This document shows positions 1 to 9,835 of a stretch of 60,522 bases of DNA, one piece after another. The notes under the pieces are model-generated. The model made no database searches, was not told where the DNA came from, and saw only the letters and a program-made list of their open reading frames with translations. The DNA lies in NCBI GenBank assembly GCA_003427395.1, contig BFEA01000165.1, forward strand, positions 62,337 to 122,858. Reading direction: 5' to 3'. The DNA is from Chara braunii (Eukaryota > Streptophyta > Charophyceae > Charales > Characeae). The translations under genes and the position numbers were made by a program. The first letter of the stretch is position 1; each line of letters starts with the position of its first letter.

Positions 1-444
1 GGGGGGGGGGACGGGGTAACCGGAGGGGAGACGGACGACATGGGTGGCGACATTTGCGTGGGCATGGGAGGGGATTGTGCCACCTGTGGAGGCTGGGAAA
101 CTAGACCGTTGTGTGCCTGATGATCCTGGGCAGTGACCAGATTGAGTACTGCCAATGCGTTGCGTGTTTGGCCCGGGAGAGGTATAGTAAAACATCCTGC
201 ACTCCGGTATGACCATTGGTCGTTCGGAGCAGCCCAGTTTTTCCAAGTCGAAATCCCATTTTCATTGGTCATCGAGTCCATGGTGTTGTAGAGGCCAGTC
301 ACTGTGTGCACAGTGATCGCCTGGAGCAGTAGGCCGTGCGTGTCCTGGAATATTAGACCACCTCCCATCCCATCCTCACGTCAATACTCCTAGCGCACCC
401 CGTATCCCACTATCCTACCTCAGTGTGACCAGCACTCAGGACCA
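1..444. other. Sequence distal to the LINE coding remnant
   Basis: G-rich start, then about 430 bp with no ORF I can support. It lies downstream of the last LINE coding block (which reads on the minus strand), so it is probably the 3' untranslated part of that LINE. I see no poly-A tail (T run on this strand) before the window edge. Confidence 0.35.
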
Positions 445-1099
445 TTACCCTACCAATGGGCAGGTAACCTGAACCGAACAGCAGTTCAGAATCTGAGGAT
501 TGAGCCAAAGCTCACAGAAGGCAACCACAACTTTCCTGTTGGTCTGCCTATCCCTTGTGGCCACTACCACTTGCCTGAGTTTACTGCAGGCTTTCACCAA
601 ATTAACATGAATGATTTTCACTAATTTTGCCTTGGCTTGATATAATCCAAAGATCGCCTTTTGTCCTTCCACTGAGCACCTTTCATGCCAGATCACCATG
701 AGGACCGCTAACCTCATATGTTTGAACAGGTTGCACTGAAAAGGGTGACCATGGTGGGGGAATATTCTTTTGCTTTCCTAGTAAGATAAGAGCAACTTCC
801 CAATGGAACACCTCGCCCGTGAGCATGTGCCACATCGCATCCCACCATTGCCATATTGTTCTTGCCATTGGGCAGTCGAGGAGGCAGTGCTCTAGATCCG
901 CCCTTCGTGGTTGGGTGTCAGGTCCACGGTGGGCACAGGTGGGGGATAGGAGTCTCTTTTGCTCCAAGTTTGATCTCGCTGTTACCCAATCCGGTGTCGG
1001 GAGGCATCGATGGATTATTTGCCATTGTAGGGCTCTATGGGAGGTGGGCATGGGGTGTGGCGTAGGTTGTGCTGAGACACCGGGGAGTCTCTCTTCCAC
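445..1099 (-). pseudogene. LINE zf-RVT zinc-binding domain and C-terminal tail
   Basis: 683-1099 contains LQWQIIHRCLPT, then WV, LEQKRLLSPTCAHRG and LEHCLLDCPMARTIWQWW. This is the spacing of the reverse-transcriptase zinc-binding domain (C-x2-C near the LEQK segment, H-C-x-x-x-C, then W-x-W). The sister LINE at 58630-58860 has the same words (LQWQIAHCCLPT, LEQKGLALPWCLAC). The tail at 445-717, in another frame, begins with a basic IWHERCSVEGQK segment as expected for the extreme C-terminus. It is broken by the frame change near 700. Confidence 0.85.
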
Positions 1100-1109
1100 C
1101 TGCTCTTAA

Positions 1110-1505
1110 CTACCGTCGTGGAGGGGTGGAGGGTGTGAGCCCGCTTGTGACCCTCTTTAACAGAGTACTGCTATATCGGGGTGAGGTTACAACTGTTCCA
1201 TTCCTATTCTTGCGGATCAAAAGGTAGGTCACCGACCGGGGTGGACATCTCATATGCATAGTAACCTGTGTCTTCGGATCCCACCACTCTATAATTCTGA
1301 TCAATTCAAAATTTGGGACTGAGCAATCCAATAGCCAATACCTTTTCAAGGAGGCCCACCTTGCCCCTGACACGTTCGGTTCGTATGCGTGCAACTTCAC
1401 CTCTTCATGTGTGATGTGTGACACTCTGAAGATGGTCATGGGGATCGGGTTAGGTGAAGCCCGTATGACCCAATCAAGGGCGCACAACCCTGAGCCATTT
1501 TGCAA
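1110..1505 (-). pseudogene. LINE ORF2 linker before the zinc-binding domain
   Basis: An open stretch of 131 codons between the GGLGI region and the zf-RVT block. I recognise no motif in it. Its place and strand fit the variable linker of LINE ORF2 and it is out of frame with both neighbours. It could also be chance, so confidence is moderate. Confidence 0.5.
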
Positions 1506-1644
1506 AGTAGTTAGTAATACCCACTAGGGCGGGCCAACCGGTTGTAACTGTTGCAACTTGCCTTGGCTCCCTTTGGTGTACTTTAGGATGTGATGCAGTT
1601 GCTGGGTCGACTTCCATGATCTTGTATGGTAGTCCCATAAATCT

Positions 1645-2126
1645 TTAATGGTGTAGATTATGTTTCGCACCCATGTTAGCCAGTGGGAATTCGCAGTCAG
1701 GGAGAAAGGCTTTCCATCGTTGTCGCGGACGTACAGGTTCCCGAACAGTGGCTTTCTCCATATTTCCTACCACCTGAGCGGAGGGGACTTTTTGGTTGCC
1801 CCCATGCTCCTCCACAGTTCCAGCATTGATAGCCACAGAGGGTCATTTTTTATGTCCCATCTTGTGGTATTTCTGTTTATGTCGTCCCTCTTATGGCGCG
1901 GGGTATTCGGAATAGACCAGTCCGTGTTAGTTAGCCAACTAAGTGGATGAACTGGATGGCCAGGGTGGGAAGGAGGGGCCAAATGCGCTAGCTGTATGTG
2001 TGTTAGTGGCAGCCACGGTACGACATTAGCTAACAGAAGGCGTATGATCACTTTAAACATCAAGGCTCTGATCTCATCCCTCGGGTCAAGGATGCCTAAT
2101 CCTCCCACCTTTTTTGGTTGTGTCAC
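1645..2126 (-). pseudogene. LINE ORF2 thumb/connection remnant
   Basis: The segment 1767-2126 opens with PKKVGGLGILDPRDEI, matching the QPRAQGGLGILDP segment at about 57560-57590 in the second LINE. This GGLGI element is typical of plant LINE proteins between RT and the zinc-binding domain. It continues in another frame to about 1645. No catalytic residues are expected here. The order relative to RT (above 2253) and zf-RVT (below 1099) supports the call. Confidence 0.75.
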
Positions 2127-2252
2127 ATATTTTTATGCTACTCTTTTAATACATTGGGTGAGCACATGATCGTTTCTCCAGAGGTACACTGCTAATGCTG
2201 CCCGTAGGTTTGTAAGTTTCTTCCCCGGGATTTCCCAGCAAGCCGTTTTGTA

Positions 2253-3329
2253 CTAAATAGTTGACAAGACTGTGTTGTTTATTGCCAGAGCTTTGCCTAC
2301 GAGTGATGTATGCAGTCTGTACCATTTGGCCAGTCTTTGCAAGGCCGTTTGAACCAGGATTTGACCATGGTCGGCTGGGGGGTCCAGCGCTGTCAAACGA
2401 ATGCCCAGGATCCTTATTGCCTCCTCTCCTTGTCGCCAACTGACCGAGGGGTCTTGCAAGGGTTGGGAGTCTTGTGGGGACAACCACCAGCCCTCTGTCT
2501 TTGTCCCCCAGTTAACCCTCATATCCGCCGCTACTTCAAAGAGTTGAATTGTGTCGGTGAGCGCCTTTAGTGAGCACATTGTGTTGAATATTTCTTTGAG
2601 TCATGAATCCAGTCTGATCCTGGTAGATCCGATGAGACATATACGGAAGTTGTCGATTAGTCAATGCTTTGGATACCATTTTGTAGGGCAGAGGAAAAAG
2701 TGTGATAGGCCTATAATTTTTGACATCCTTCTTATCCTATTTTTGTAGAGTAATGTAGTAATCTCTTGGCTAATCATGTTTCCAAAGGTCCCTTCTGTCC
2801 AGACTGCTTGTACATATGTTGTGAGGCAGTCTTCGAAGACTGTCCAGTTTTGTAACCAGAATTCCTTTGGAAAGGAATCGATACATGGGGTATTATCGTT
2901 TTCCATCCTCTTTAGAGTATTTAGCAATTCATCTGCTGACAAGGGTGTTTCCAGCGATTCTCGTTGGGGTGTTAAGAGCATCGCTGGGAGATGCTGGAGC
3001 ATCTTTTGTCTTGCATGTGTCAGGCGGTCAGTGCTTCATTGACCTGATTCCAAAGCACATAGTCTTTTATAATATTGGGCTGCATAGTTTACTATGGCAT
3101 ATGCATTATTTGTCTCTGGTAGGGATGGGTCAAAGGGATGGCGGAGTGACGACACTGTTGCTTGTCTAGCTCTTGTCCTAGCCTTCCTAAAAAGGGTTTT
3201 TGCCATTGTCCTTTCCGTGTCCTGTTTTCGTATGCATGCCTGCACCCGCCAAGCTTCAGCCTGTTCATCCATATAACTTTGCAAATGCTCCCTTGCAGTC
3301 TGCAACTTATGGTATGTTGTATCATCCAA
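2253..3329 (-). pseudogene. LINE reverse transcriptase with the catalytic core deleted
   Basis: The block 3036-3329 is the linker before RT. 2661-3002 holds the RT entry region (PLSADELLNTL and a DSFPKEFW segment). 2253-2579 holds the region after the catalytic site, with VNWGTKTEGWW, ILGIRLTAL and HTSLVGKALAINN. The QTGF-like motif lies near 2605-2622 and the NWGTKT motif near 2502-2518, about 100 bp apart. In the sister copy at 56505-57230 the same two points are about 560 bp apart. Roughly 450 bp encoding the DFEKAYDHV and F-A-D-D motifs are therefore missing. The copy cannot polymerise DNA. Confidence 0.85.
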
Positions 3330-3425
3330 GGGGTAAGACTGCAGTTTGTTGTCCCAGTTTTCTAATTTTTTTAAGAGGATATCTATTACGTGTTTGCGGG
3401 TGCGCGCATGATTTATGGAGAATTT

Positions 3426-4403
3426 TCATACTCGGTTTCTCAATTGCGCCACCCCCTCGTTAAACCATGCGACGACTGAGTGAGCTAACTTCCGCTGCGT
3501 TCTCCAGTCACGGTATTGCCAAAATTCCTGAACCGGGGTTTTCAAGGCTAATAACTTAAGGAGCGACGCATTGAACTTATAAAAGTTCGGTCCTTTTACA
3601 ATTGAAGAGTGAAAGGAGAGACCCAGTGCTATTCCCCGGTGGTCAAAAGACTTACATGCACTGAATGGCATGATTTCAACCACTGTCAATGTCCCTACCA
3701 GTTCCTCAGAGACGAGGCACAAATCTATCCTTGAATTAGACCTGCTCACCGCCCCTTTAGACCGAACGCAAGTGTACGCCCTTTTGGTAGGATGCAGTAT
3801 TCGGTAAGAGTCCTTCAGTTGCAGGGAGGCCATGAATGTAGCTGACATATCTATATTTGAGGCCCACCTATCATGAGACTGGCTCTGGCCATGCGGGCCG
3901 GTGGATGACCTCCTGTCTAGCAATGGATCAGGTGTTATGTTGAAGTCCCCTACAATGATAATCGGGTGGCCTACCAGGATCTTTTGATAGAGCTAATGTA
4001 AAAAAATCACTCTTTCTAGCGGGTCATTTGTGCCATATACACTTACTATAAGAACCACCTCATCACCCAGCATTGCTTTCACATACACCCACCGTCCCTG
4101 TTGATGATCGCACTCATGCGTAAATGGGATCAATCGTGATGAAGGCGGAATCTAAATCGCCACCCCTGTGGAGGCCGTAGATTGTGTCGGTGCCGAGAAT
4201 GAGGCGTAGGGCCATATCCACTTCTCTTTGGCTTTGTGGGCAGGTGTGTGGGTAAGATGAGTCCCTTGTATGCAGATTGCATCTGGCCATCTGTCATGCC
4301 CCTCCGTTTTCAACATTCCTTTTTTTCCAAGGAGGCCTGAGCCAATCCGTTCAGATTGAGTGCTCTGATGTTCAAGTCCGCCCGGAGTATTGTTCGTATC
4401 CAT
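3426..4403 (-). pseudogene. LINE AP-endonuclease domain, broken
   Basis: The N-terminal endonuclease signature with the N-x-N-GLA core sits near 4340-4375. It is followed, in another frame, by the strand that normally carries Q-E-T-H; here it reads CIQGTHL (about 4254-4283), so the catalytic glutamate is replaced by glycine. A GDFN motif (3939-3950) precedes the block at 3426-3923, which contains SRIDLCLVS and the closing DHRGIALGL motif. These are the ordered motifs of the exonuclease/endonuclease/phosphatase fold that nicks target DNA for target-primed reverse transcription. At least two frame changes and the lost glutamate make it inactive. Confidence is high for the family and for loss of function. 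Confidence 0.85.
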
Positions 4404-4600
4404 TTTGGGGGCCGTCTTAGAGGTGGTGGTACGCAGGGTTCTGGGGGTGGAGGTGGCGGGGGTGGTGTAGATGGCAGGGTTGGAGGAGGCGGTGGTTCAA
4501 ATATCATGCAGAACATTTTCCACCTTTTTACTCGGTTGTTATGGGCATAGGGCTTGCCGAGGGCCACTGCCCAAAACATATGCATGTCTAATAAGGGGCC

Positions 4601-4842
4601 CGCGATGACTCATTCCTTGCACATGGCCCAAAAAAAAAAAAAAAAAACCTATTTTAAGTAGAAAAATAAACTCAACAACTTCTGTCCTATGGCCACATCA
4701 AAATTATTTACCAGCCTAGTTCGGCTGCGGCATTCATGTGAGGGACGCCGAACCCATTTCCGATTTTATAATGGAAAGCTGTTTTAAAAAAAAATAATAA
4801 TAATAATAACATTTATCAGATGTAAAATAAAAAATAAAATAA
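4601..4842. other. AT-rich spacer with an A tract
   Basis: Contains an A18 run (4629-4646) and a TAA microsatellite (4789-4808). No ORF, RNA gene or repeat boundary that I can support. It separates the LINE 5' end from the low-complexity block. Confidence 0.4.
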
Positions 4843-4984
4843 ACAATTAATTCTCAAATGATGTGAAAATAAGACTGATAACTTTATCGGTATTGTTTTT
4901 GCGATTTCGAATGATGCGAAAATAGACTGATGACTTTATCAATCTTATTTTCAGGATGTGTAAAAATGATCGATAAAGTGCTCT

Positions 4985-5770
4985 ACCTCCCTCCCCCCAC
5001 ACCTGCCGCTCTCCCCCAGAACCTCCGCTGCCACATCCCCTCTCTCGTGCTGCCACATCCCCTCCCTCGTGCCGCCACATCTGCTCTCCCCGTGCCACTT
5101 CCTCCCCCTCCTTGCACCGCTTTCCCCAAACCCCTTTCCCCCCCCTTCCCTGCCCTTGGCTCTCCTGGTGCCGCTTTCTCCCTCCACCCCCGCAGCCCCA
5201 TCCTCCCTCCACACGCCGCCTTCCCCACCCACCCCCCCCACCATCCCCTTTCACTACAACCTTCCTTCTTACTGGGCGGGAAGGTAGGGGGATGGGGGGA
5301 AAGGCGACAAGGGAAGAGGGGGAAGAGGGGGGAGAGGGGGAAGAGGGGGAAGGCGGCAAGCGAAGGCAGGGAAGGCGGCGCTAGGAGTGGGGATGGGGCC
5401 ACGGGGATGAAGGGTGGAAGCGGCCTCAGAAAGGGGGAAGGGGCACGGGGGGTCGGGGAAAGTGGCGAAAAGAGGAGGCAGCGGCGAGGGGAGAGATAGG
5501 GTGGCACAGGGAGAGGGGACGTGGCTGCGAAGGTGAGGGGGGAGAGCAGCGGGGATTGGGGGGGAAAGGAGCGCTTTCTCGGTTATTTTCGCACATCGTG
5601 GCAAGAGAAAGGGGGCGAAGGCGGCGCGAGGAGGACGGATGGGGCCGCTGGGGTGAGGGGGAATGCGGTGCGGGACAGGGGATAGGGTTGTGGGGGTGGA
5701 GGGGGAGGAGGGACGTTGGGGCTTGGCGGAAAAACCAGCACGGGGAGAGGGACAGAGCGGTGAAGGTGAG
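4985..5770. repeat. Pyrimidine-rich arm / purine-rich arm inverted repeat
   Basis: On the plus strand 4985-5272 is almost all C/T, and 5273-5770 is almost all G/A with related wording in reverse complement (TGCCGC..TCCC and CGCCGCCTTC modules). The left arm includes a short tandem unit with 'gctgccacatcccc', three times between 5023 and 5082. A related G-rich block occurs at 43325-43600, sharing 'gcttggcgg' and 'cggggagaggga'. No protein is supported. Confidence 0.7.
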
Positions 5771-5812
5771 ACACATCGTTTTGCAATTTTACTTTATTTT
5801 TTAGTCAATTAA

Positions 5813-5957
5813 TCCAATCAATCAATCAATCAATCGATCAGGACTTCGCGATCTAATCGAATGGATTCGATTGATGCATATGATCTTAATAGCTTGGTTG
5901 ATTGATTGCTTGGTTGGTTGAATGGTTGATCGATTGATTGATTGATTGATTGATTAG
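5813..5957. repeat. AATC...GATT tetranucleotide foldback
   Basis: An (AATC)n tract at about 5813-5840 and a (GATT)n tract at about 5925-5957 are exact reverse complements and flank a ~85-bp spacer. The pair could form a ~25-bp hairpin. Confidence 0.8.
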
Positions 5958-6132
5958 ATGACAAAAAAAACAACTCAGAGGAGTGGGTAGAAGAGAGGAG
6001 AAAAAAATAGAAGAGAGAAGTGAAAAAGAGAGGAGACGAGAGGAGAGGATTTTTTGAATAATAGATGGAACCTCCCGGTCAGTGCTAGAGGTGTCTGCTA
6101 TTATCAACACCCCTAGCATTTACTCGGGTTGA

Positions 6133-6168
<36 letters not shown>

Positions 6169-6649
6169 GTAACTTTATCGGTCTTATTTTTGCGATTTTC
6201 GAATACCAAGAAATAAGAGCGATAACTTATCGGTCTTTCAATAAAGTCCGGGTAAAAACACAACGAAACAATTCAAACCATACAGATAAAGTCCTTAGGT
6301 TGAGTGGCAAGAGTGGATTAGAGTTGAATCATAAACCGACGAATCGACAACCGACCTGTCATCAGTGATAACAGAAGATGATCCTTGTAAAATCAAGCTA
6401 AAAATAGCCCAAATCCTGACCCCGACGATCAAAAAAGACCTGTAAAACAGAACAAGTCAATCCCCAAGCTTAACCTATAAGTCCACGGAGAATAATCTTC
6501 ATACCATGATCGCACTCAAAATCGTCTTTAATTAACTAAGTCTGAATCTACCCCTAAGTAAGTGCCCCCAAAATGGTAGACCCTGACAAAGTCTCCTCTA
6601 TACAGAGTGGATCTTCATAATTGCCACCTGTCAAAATATCATCTAACTC

Positions 6650-7600
6650 CTTTAACTAAGAAAATTTCGGCAGTGCTTCCCGTAAGAAAAGTGTTTTTTT
6701 ATAATTTATATCAGTTCGCATACAAAAATTGAAATAATTTTTAACTTTATAAAGTTAAATTTTGTCTAACTCCCTGAATTAGAGAACATTTGGGCAGCAT
6801 CTCCCAGATTTATACGAAGTCAGATAAGAACTCAAAATAAGACTTCAGTTCAGTTAATACAAAATTTAACTAACTCCTTAAATTTGTAACAATTTTGGCA
6901 GCGCTTCCCGTAGATAAAGTAGCTTTCCAAAATTCATGCAAAGCTAAGTTCAAATCTAAAATAACTTTGACTTTTCAAGGCCAAAATTTTGTAAAACTCC
7001 CTGAATTAACAAAAATTAGGCCAACACTCCCTTTAAAAAAAAAAGGTTTTTCATATTTTTACTAAGCCATATACAAAACTTAGACAAGTTGGACTTTGAA
7101 AAGTTAAATTTTAACTAACTCCTTGGTTTTGTAGAAATTTCGGCAGCACTCCCCGTAGAAAAAGTAGCTTACAAGGATTTATCTGTGTAGCACACCGAAC
7201 ACGTTCGGAGTTTTTTCGAGCGTCCGAATATGTTCGGGTATTCGGCAGAACGCCAGCCGAATGTGTTCGGCCGAACATATTCAAAAAAAATAATAATAAT
7301 AATTTTTAACTCGAGTTTGGTTATTAACTCGAGTTTGGTTATGAAGTTGGCCATACCTCTAAGGCAAAAGTTGTTTGTATTATTATGTTACATAACATAT
7401 ATGTTTTTCAGATTTTTTGCAGAACCTTTTTTTTTTTTTTTAATATTTTTATTTCACGTTCGGCGAGTTTCGACGCTCATTCGCGTTCGGTCCCGAACGT
7501 TCGGGTTCGCCGAACACGATGCTACACAGGGATTTATACCAGACCAAGTGCAACAACAAATCCCCAAAAATGCGAGAATTAATCTAAGTAAAAAAAAACT
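6650..7600 (-). repeat. Five-unit alternating array in X 3' LTR
   Basis: Cores 'ggcagcgcttccc' or 'ggcagcactccc' (reverse complement of GGGAAGCGCTGCC) occur near 6671, 6792, 6893, 7018 and 7140. Each is next to AAATTT and a 'ctaactcc' word. Same order and number of units as in the other three X/Y LTR copies. The hAT MITE interrupts it on the right. Confidence 0.75.
7183..7529. mobile_element. hAT-like MITE, 347 bp, TSD GGATTTAT
   Basis: Perfect 10-bp terminal inverted repeats CTGTGTAGCA (7183-7192) and TGCTACACAG (7520-7529) are flanked by an 8-bp direct repeat GGATTTAT (7175-7182, 7530-7537). The sister LTR shows the unoccupied site with one copy (GAATTTAT at 38984-38991). Palindromic CGAACACGTTCGG-type words are clustered just inside both ends. 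No ORF of note. An 8-bp duplication is the hAT-superfamily signature; the TIR itself is not a textbook hAT terminus. Confidence 0.9.
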
Positions 7601-7835
7601 TAACTTGAAAATGCAGAAATTGAAACTAACTCCTATAACTCTAGCATGTGGCGAGCAGCTAAAGCAACTACCTGTCAAACTGAAACTCAGACTAAGTAAT
7701 GATCTCACTCAGTCATATGCAAGGCTAAATCACATTGGTAATTACTCTCATTATTTGTCAAGTCAAATCCTCATAGATTAGTTCATGAAACCCTTAGATG
7801 ATTTATCCCTTATACCCAACTTACATATAACATGG

Positions 7836-8455
7836 TGCTAGACCATTCAACTTAGAAACAATGTCTAGCATGCCTTAGGATATACACGAACACGTTGCAC
7901 AACTACTTTTCTCTTCTTTGGGCATATGACTAGACCATTCAACTTAGAAACAATGTCTAGTCGCCCTGAACTGTTTAATATCCAAAATTTAATCATTTAT
8001 GTCTTTGTTTTAAAAAAGATATGAAACTATGGGCAGAGGGTTATTAAGCTTAGAAACAATGCTCAGTATGCCCATATTATTTTCAATCATATTCTGTGAT
8101 TTTCGTCTCTTCTTAGTGATATGGTTTAGCGCTGGAGAATTCGAGTTAGAAACAATGTCCAGTTGTCGGTTCACTTCCAAATATAAATAAAGTATTTTCT
8201 TTTATACTCAATTTATACTTATGTGTGTGGCTTCACGCTAAATCAGTCAACTTAGAAACAATGCTCAACCTTAGACAAAAAATCCTTCCTCAGTATGAAG
8301 CAAGAGATTTAACCCTTCAGCCAGACAATCCCTCCGAAATAAATAGAGCAACCAGGCCATTCAACTTAGAAACAATGTCTGACCCTTCAGAAAATAGTCA
8401 AATAAACAGAGCCCTAGGCCATTCAGCTCAGAAACAATGTCAAGTCCTTGGTTGA
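7836..8455 (-). repeat. Hairpin array in X 3' LTR
   Basis: About seven units around 'ttcaacttagaaacaat' (minus strand: hexamer TAAGTT closed by TTC/GAA). Outer arms pair: TGCTAGAC/GTCTAGCA (7836-7843, 7863-7870), GACTAGAC/GTCTAGTC (7928-7935, 7955-7962), TATGGGCA/TGCCCATA (8028-8035, 8069-8076), CTGGA/TCCAG (8132-8136, 8158-8162). Later units (8247, 8363, 8412) are more decayed. Confidence 0.8.
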
Positions 8456-9824
8456 CCAAATTAAGCACATGCAGACTACCTTCCTCTCACCTTCCCCCAA
8501 TTCATCCCTTAATCTGCTTTCTGTCAAAATACAGAAGAAACTGAAGCTTCAATCTCACACATGTTCCTTCCTTTCAGTCCCATTGAATCCTGAAAAGAAT
8601 TTCAAAACAGAAGTCGTAGGGGATCACATGCATACAAAAAGTCAAACTAGAGGGAGACAATCAAACATGGGTATAGTGGGTTCATTCAGTTAGAAGGTGG
8701 TATAACTGATGGTTCCCTATCTTCATAACTCCTCCTAAGTTCCGACAGATCTCCCGCAATAGGTGGGCGGACTCCGCACAAAGTTTTGGTGCGGTTCTAC
8801 GGGTTGCAATCCAACATTCCGCCTTCCTCTTATAACTAATAGATTAGACTCGAGATTGAGAATGACAGAATATAAGGCGGTTCAGACACTTGAGATGTAG
8901 AAGAGGGACAACTTAAGTCTGAGGAGAGGGTCTTAATACCTTCATGCACCTGAGGACCCCGCAATGATGGCCAGAACGCGCAACAACTTGGTCAACTTTA
9001 GTCAAACTGTATGTTGTTGACTTCCTCGCGCTGTCATACCAAATACCCTTTACCCTTACAAGGGTATTTGGCGTGTTTTCTACAAGTCGCACGAGTGCGG
9101 CCTCGCCCGGGTGAGCGGCCAGCGAGGGGTATTGACGGCGAGGTGCATCCATACACGGCCTGGGCGTGCGCGACGTCGCAGACCAGCAGAACGCGCGACG
9201 TTTATTCTTACTATTATTATTATTTTTTTTGTTTATTTTGTTTTATCGTTTTTTAAAGTCCTTAGCTTGGTGATCGAGTTTGAGACGGGCGTTGAGACCT
9301 ATGGGCCTGGCTCAACTATTAGATTATCGGACGCGGACGGTCGTCATGATAATCGAGGACCTGGAGGATGCAATGATTTAGCAGGGCCATTCGAGTTTTC
9401 GAAGTATCGGGGAAGTTGGCAATAGTCCCTTATCCTACCCGTTTTGAAGTACGGACCGAACAAGTCGATGTGTGTGTGGGCCGGTGGGTGATTTGGCCCA
9501 CGTCACGGGAGGAGATCTGGGCAGCAGGGGTCACCGCGGGCATACGGTCCGCCATCCGTCATTTGCCATGCGAGGTTTGTGTGTGAGCGTGCCCGTTGGG
9601 ACACGAAAGTTGGTGACTTGTGCTTGGGTGCAGAGGGGTAAAGCAGCCCGGGGCATTGTGCAGAGGCCGTAGTGGTACGACGACGAGCTGCGGATTATGG
9701 GGAAACCCCGTAGCAGCCACATCCATGCTCAAGCCTCCAATGCGGGAGCATGCAGGAGCTGCACCCACCAGCAGGTGCGACACCTACTGCAACAGGTGGG
9801 TGATACCGGCCAAGTGTCAGCCAG

Positions 9825-9835
9825 TGGTATCAGAG
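9825..9835 (+). promoter_or_regulatory. Initiator-Met-type PBS-like motif inside the LTR
   Basis: TGGTATCAGAG, the usual plant retrotransposon primer-binding word complementary to the 3' end of initiator tRNA-Met. Repeated at 22763-22773 in the 3' LTR. It lies inside the LTR, so it cannot be the active PBS of Y; it may be a relic of an older LTR end or chance. Confidence 0.4.

Larger units (their letters stand above)
445..4600 (-). mobile_element. LINE (non-LTR retrotransposon), decayed copy 1
   Basis: Reading right to left, the remnant runs in canonical plant LINE order: a proline-rich stretch (about 4410-4500), AP-endonuclease, reverse transcriptase, thumb/connection region, reverse-transcriptase zinc-binding domain and a C-terminal tail. 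The pieces lie in several frames with stops, so it cannot make a working protein. The RT core between the fingers and the segment after the catalytic aspartates is missing. The same family recurs at 54838-59445 (+) and 43620-44250 (-), judged from shared wording in RT, zinc-binding and thumb segments. The domain order is directly visible; the family-level assignment (plant L1-like clade) is inferred from the EN-RT-zf-RVT architecture. Confidence 0.9.
4843..6236. repeat. Interspersed repeat block bounded by ACTTTATC-rich ends
   Basis: Both edges carry the same AT-rich wording: about 4876-4910 and 6170-6205 share 'actttatcggt', 'tttttgcgatt' and 'cgaat', with inverted GATAAAGT/ACTTTATC words. 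Between them lie a pyrimidine-rich arm, a purine-rich arm, an AATC/GATT foldback and an A29 tract. The block ends where X LTR sequence begins (6237 aligns with about 38036). I infer that one or more insertions truncated the X 3' LTR here. No coding potential: proline-rich or glycine-rich ORFs on both strands are products of base composition. Confidence 0.55.
6237..9031 (-). mobile_element. Retrotransposon X, 3' LTR, distal part (left of the Y insertion)
   Basis: Reads on the minus strand as the continuation of the LTR portion at 27465-30755. The sequence is collinear with 38036-39895 of the X 5' LTR: the intact 5' LTR reads straight through the point where this copy is interrupted at 9031/27465. 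It contains the hairpin array (7836-8455), the five-unit array (6650-7600), a PBS-like site near 6617-6634 and a hAT MITE (7183-7529). The last ~1.3 kb of the LTR (equivalent to 36709-38036) is missing at the left edge. Confidence 0.8.

Noticed and set aside
4847-5804. Long proline-rich and glycine/arginine-rich ORFs on both strands
   Set aside because: Overlapping open frames on both strands result from the C/T and G/A composition; there are no motifs.
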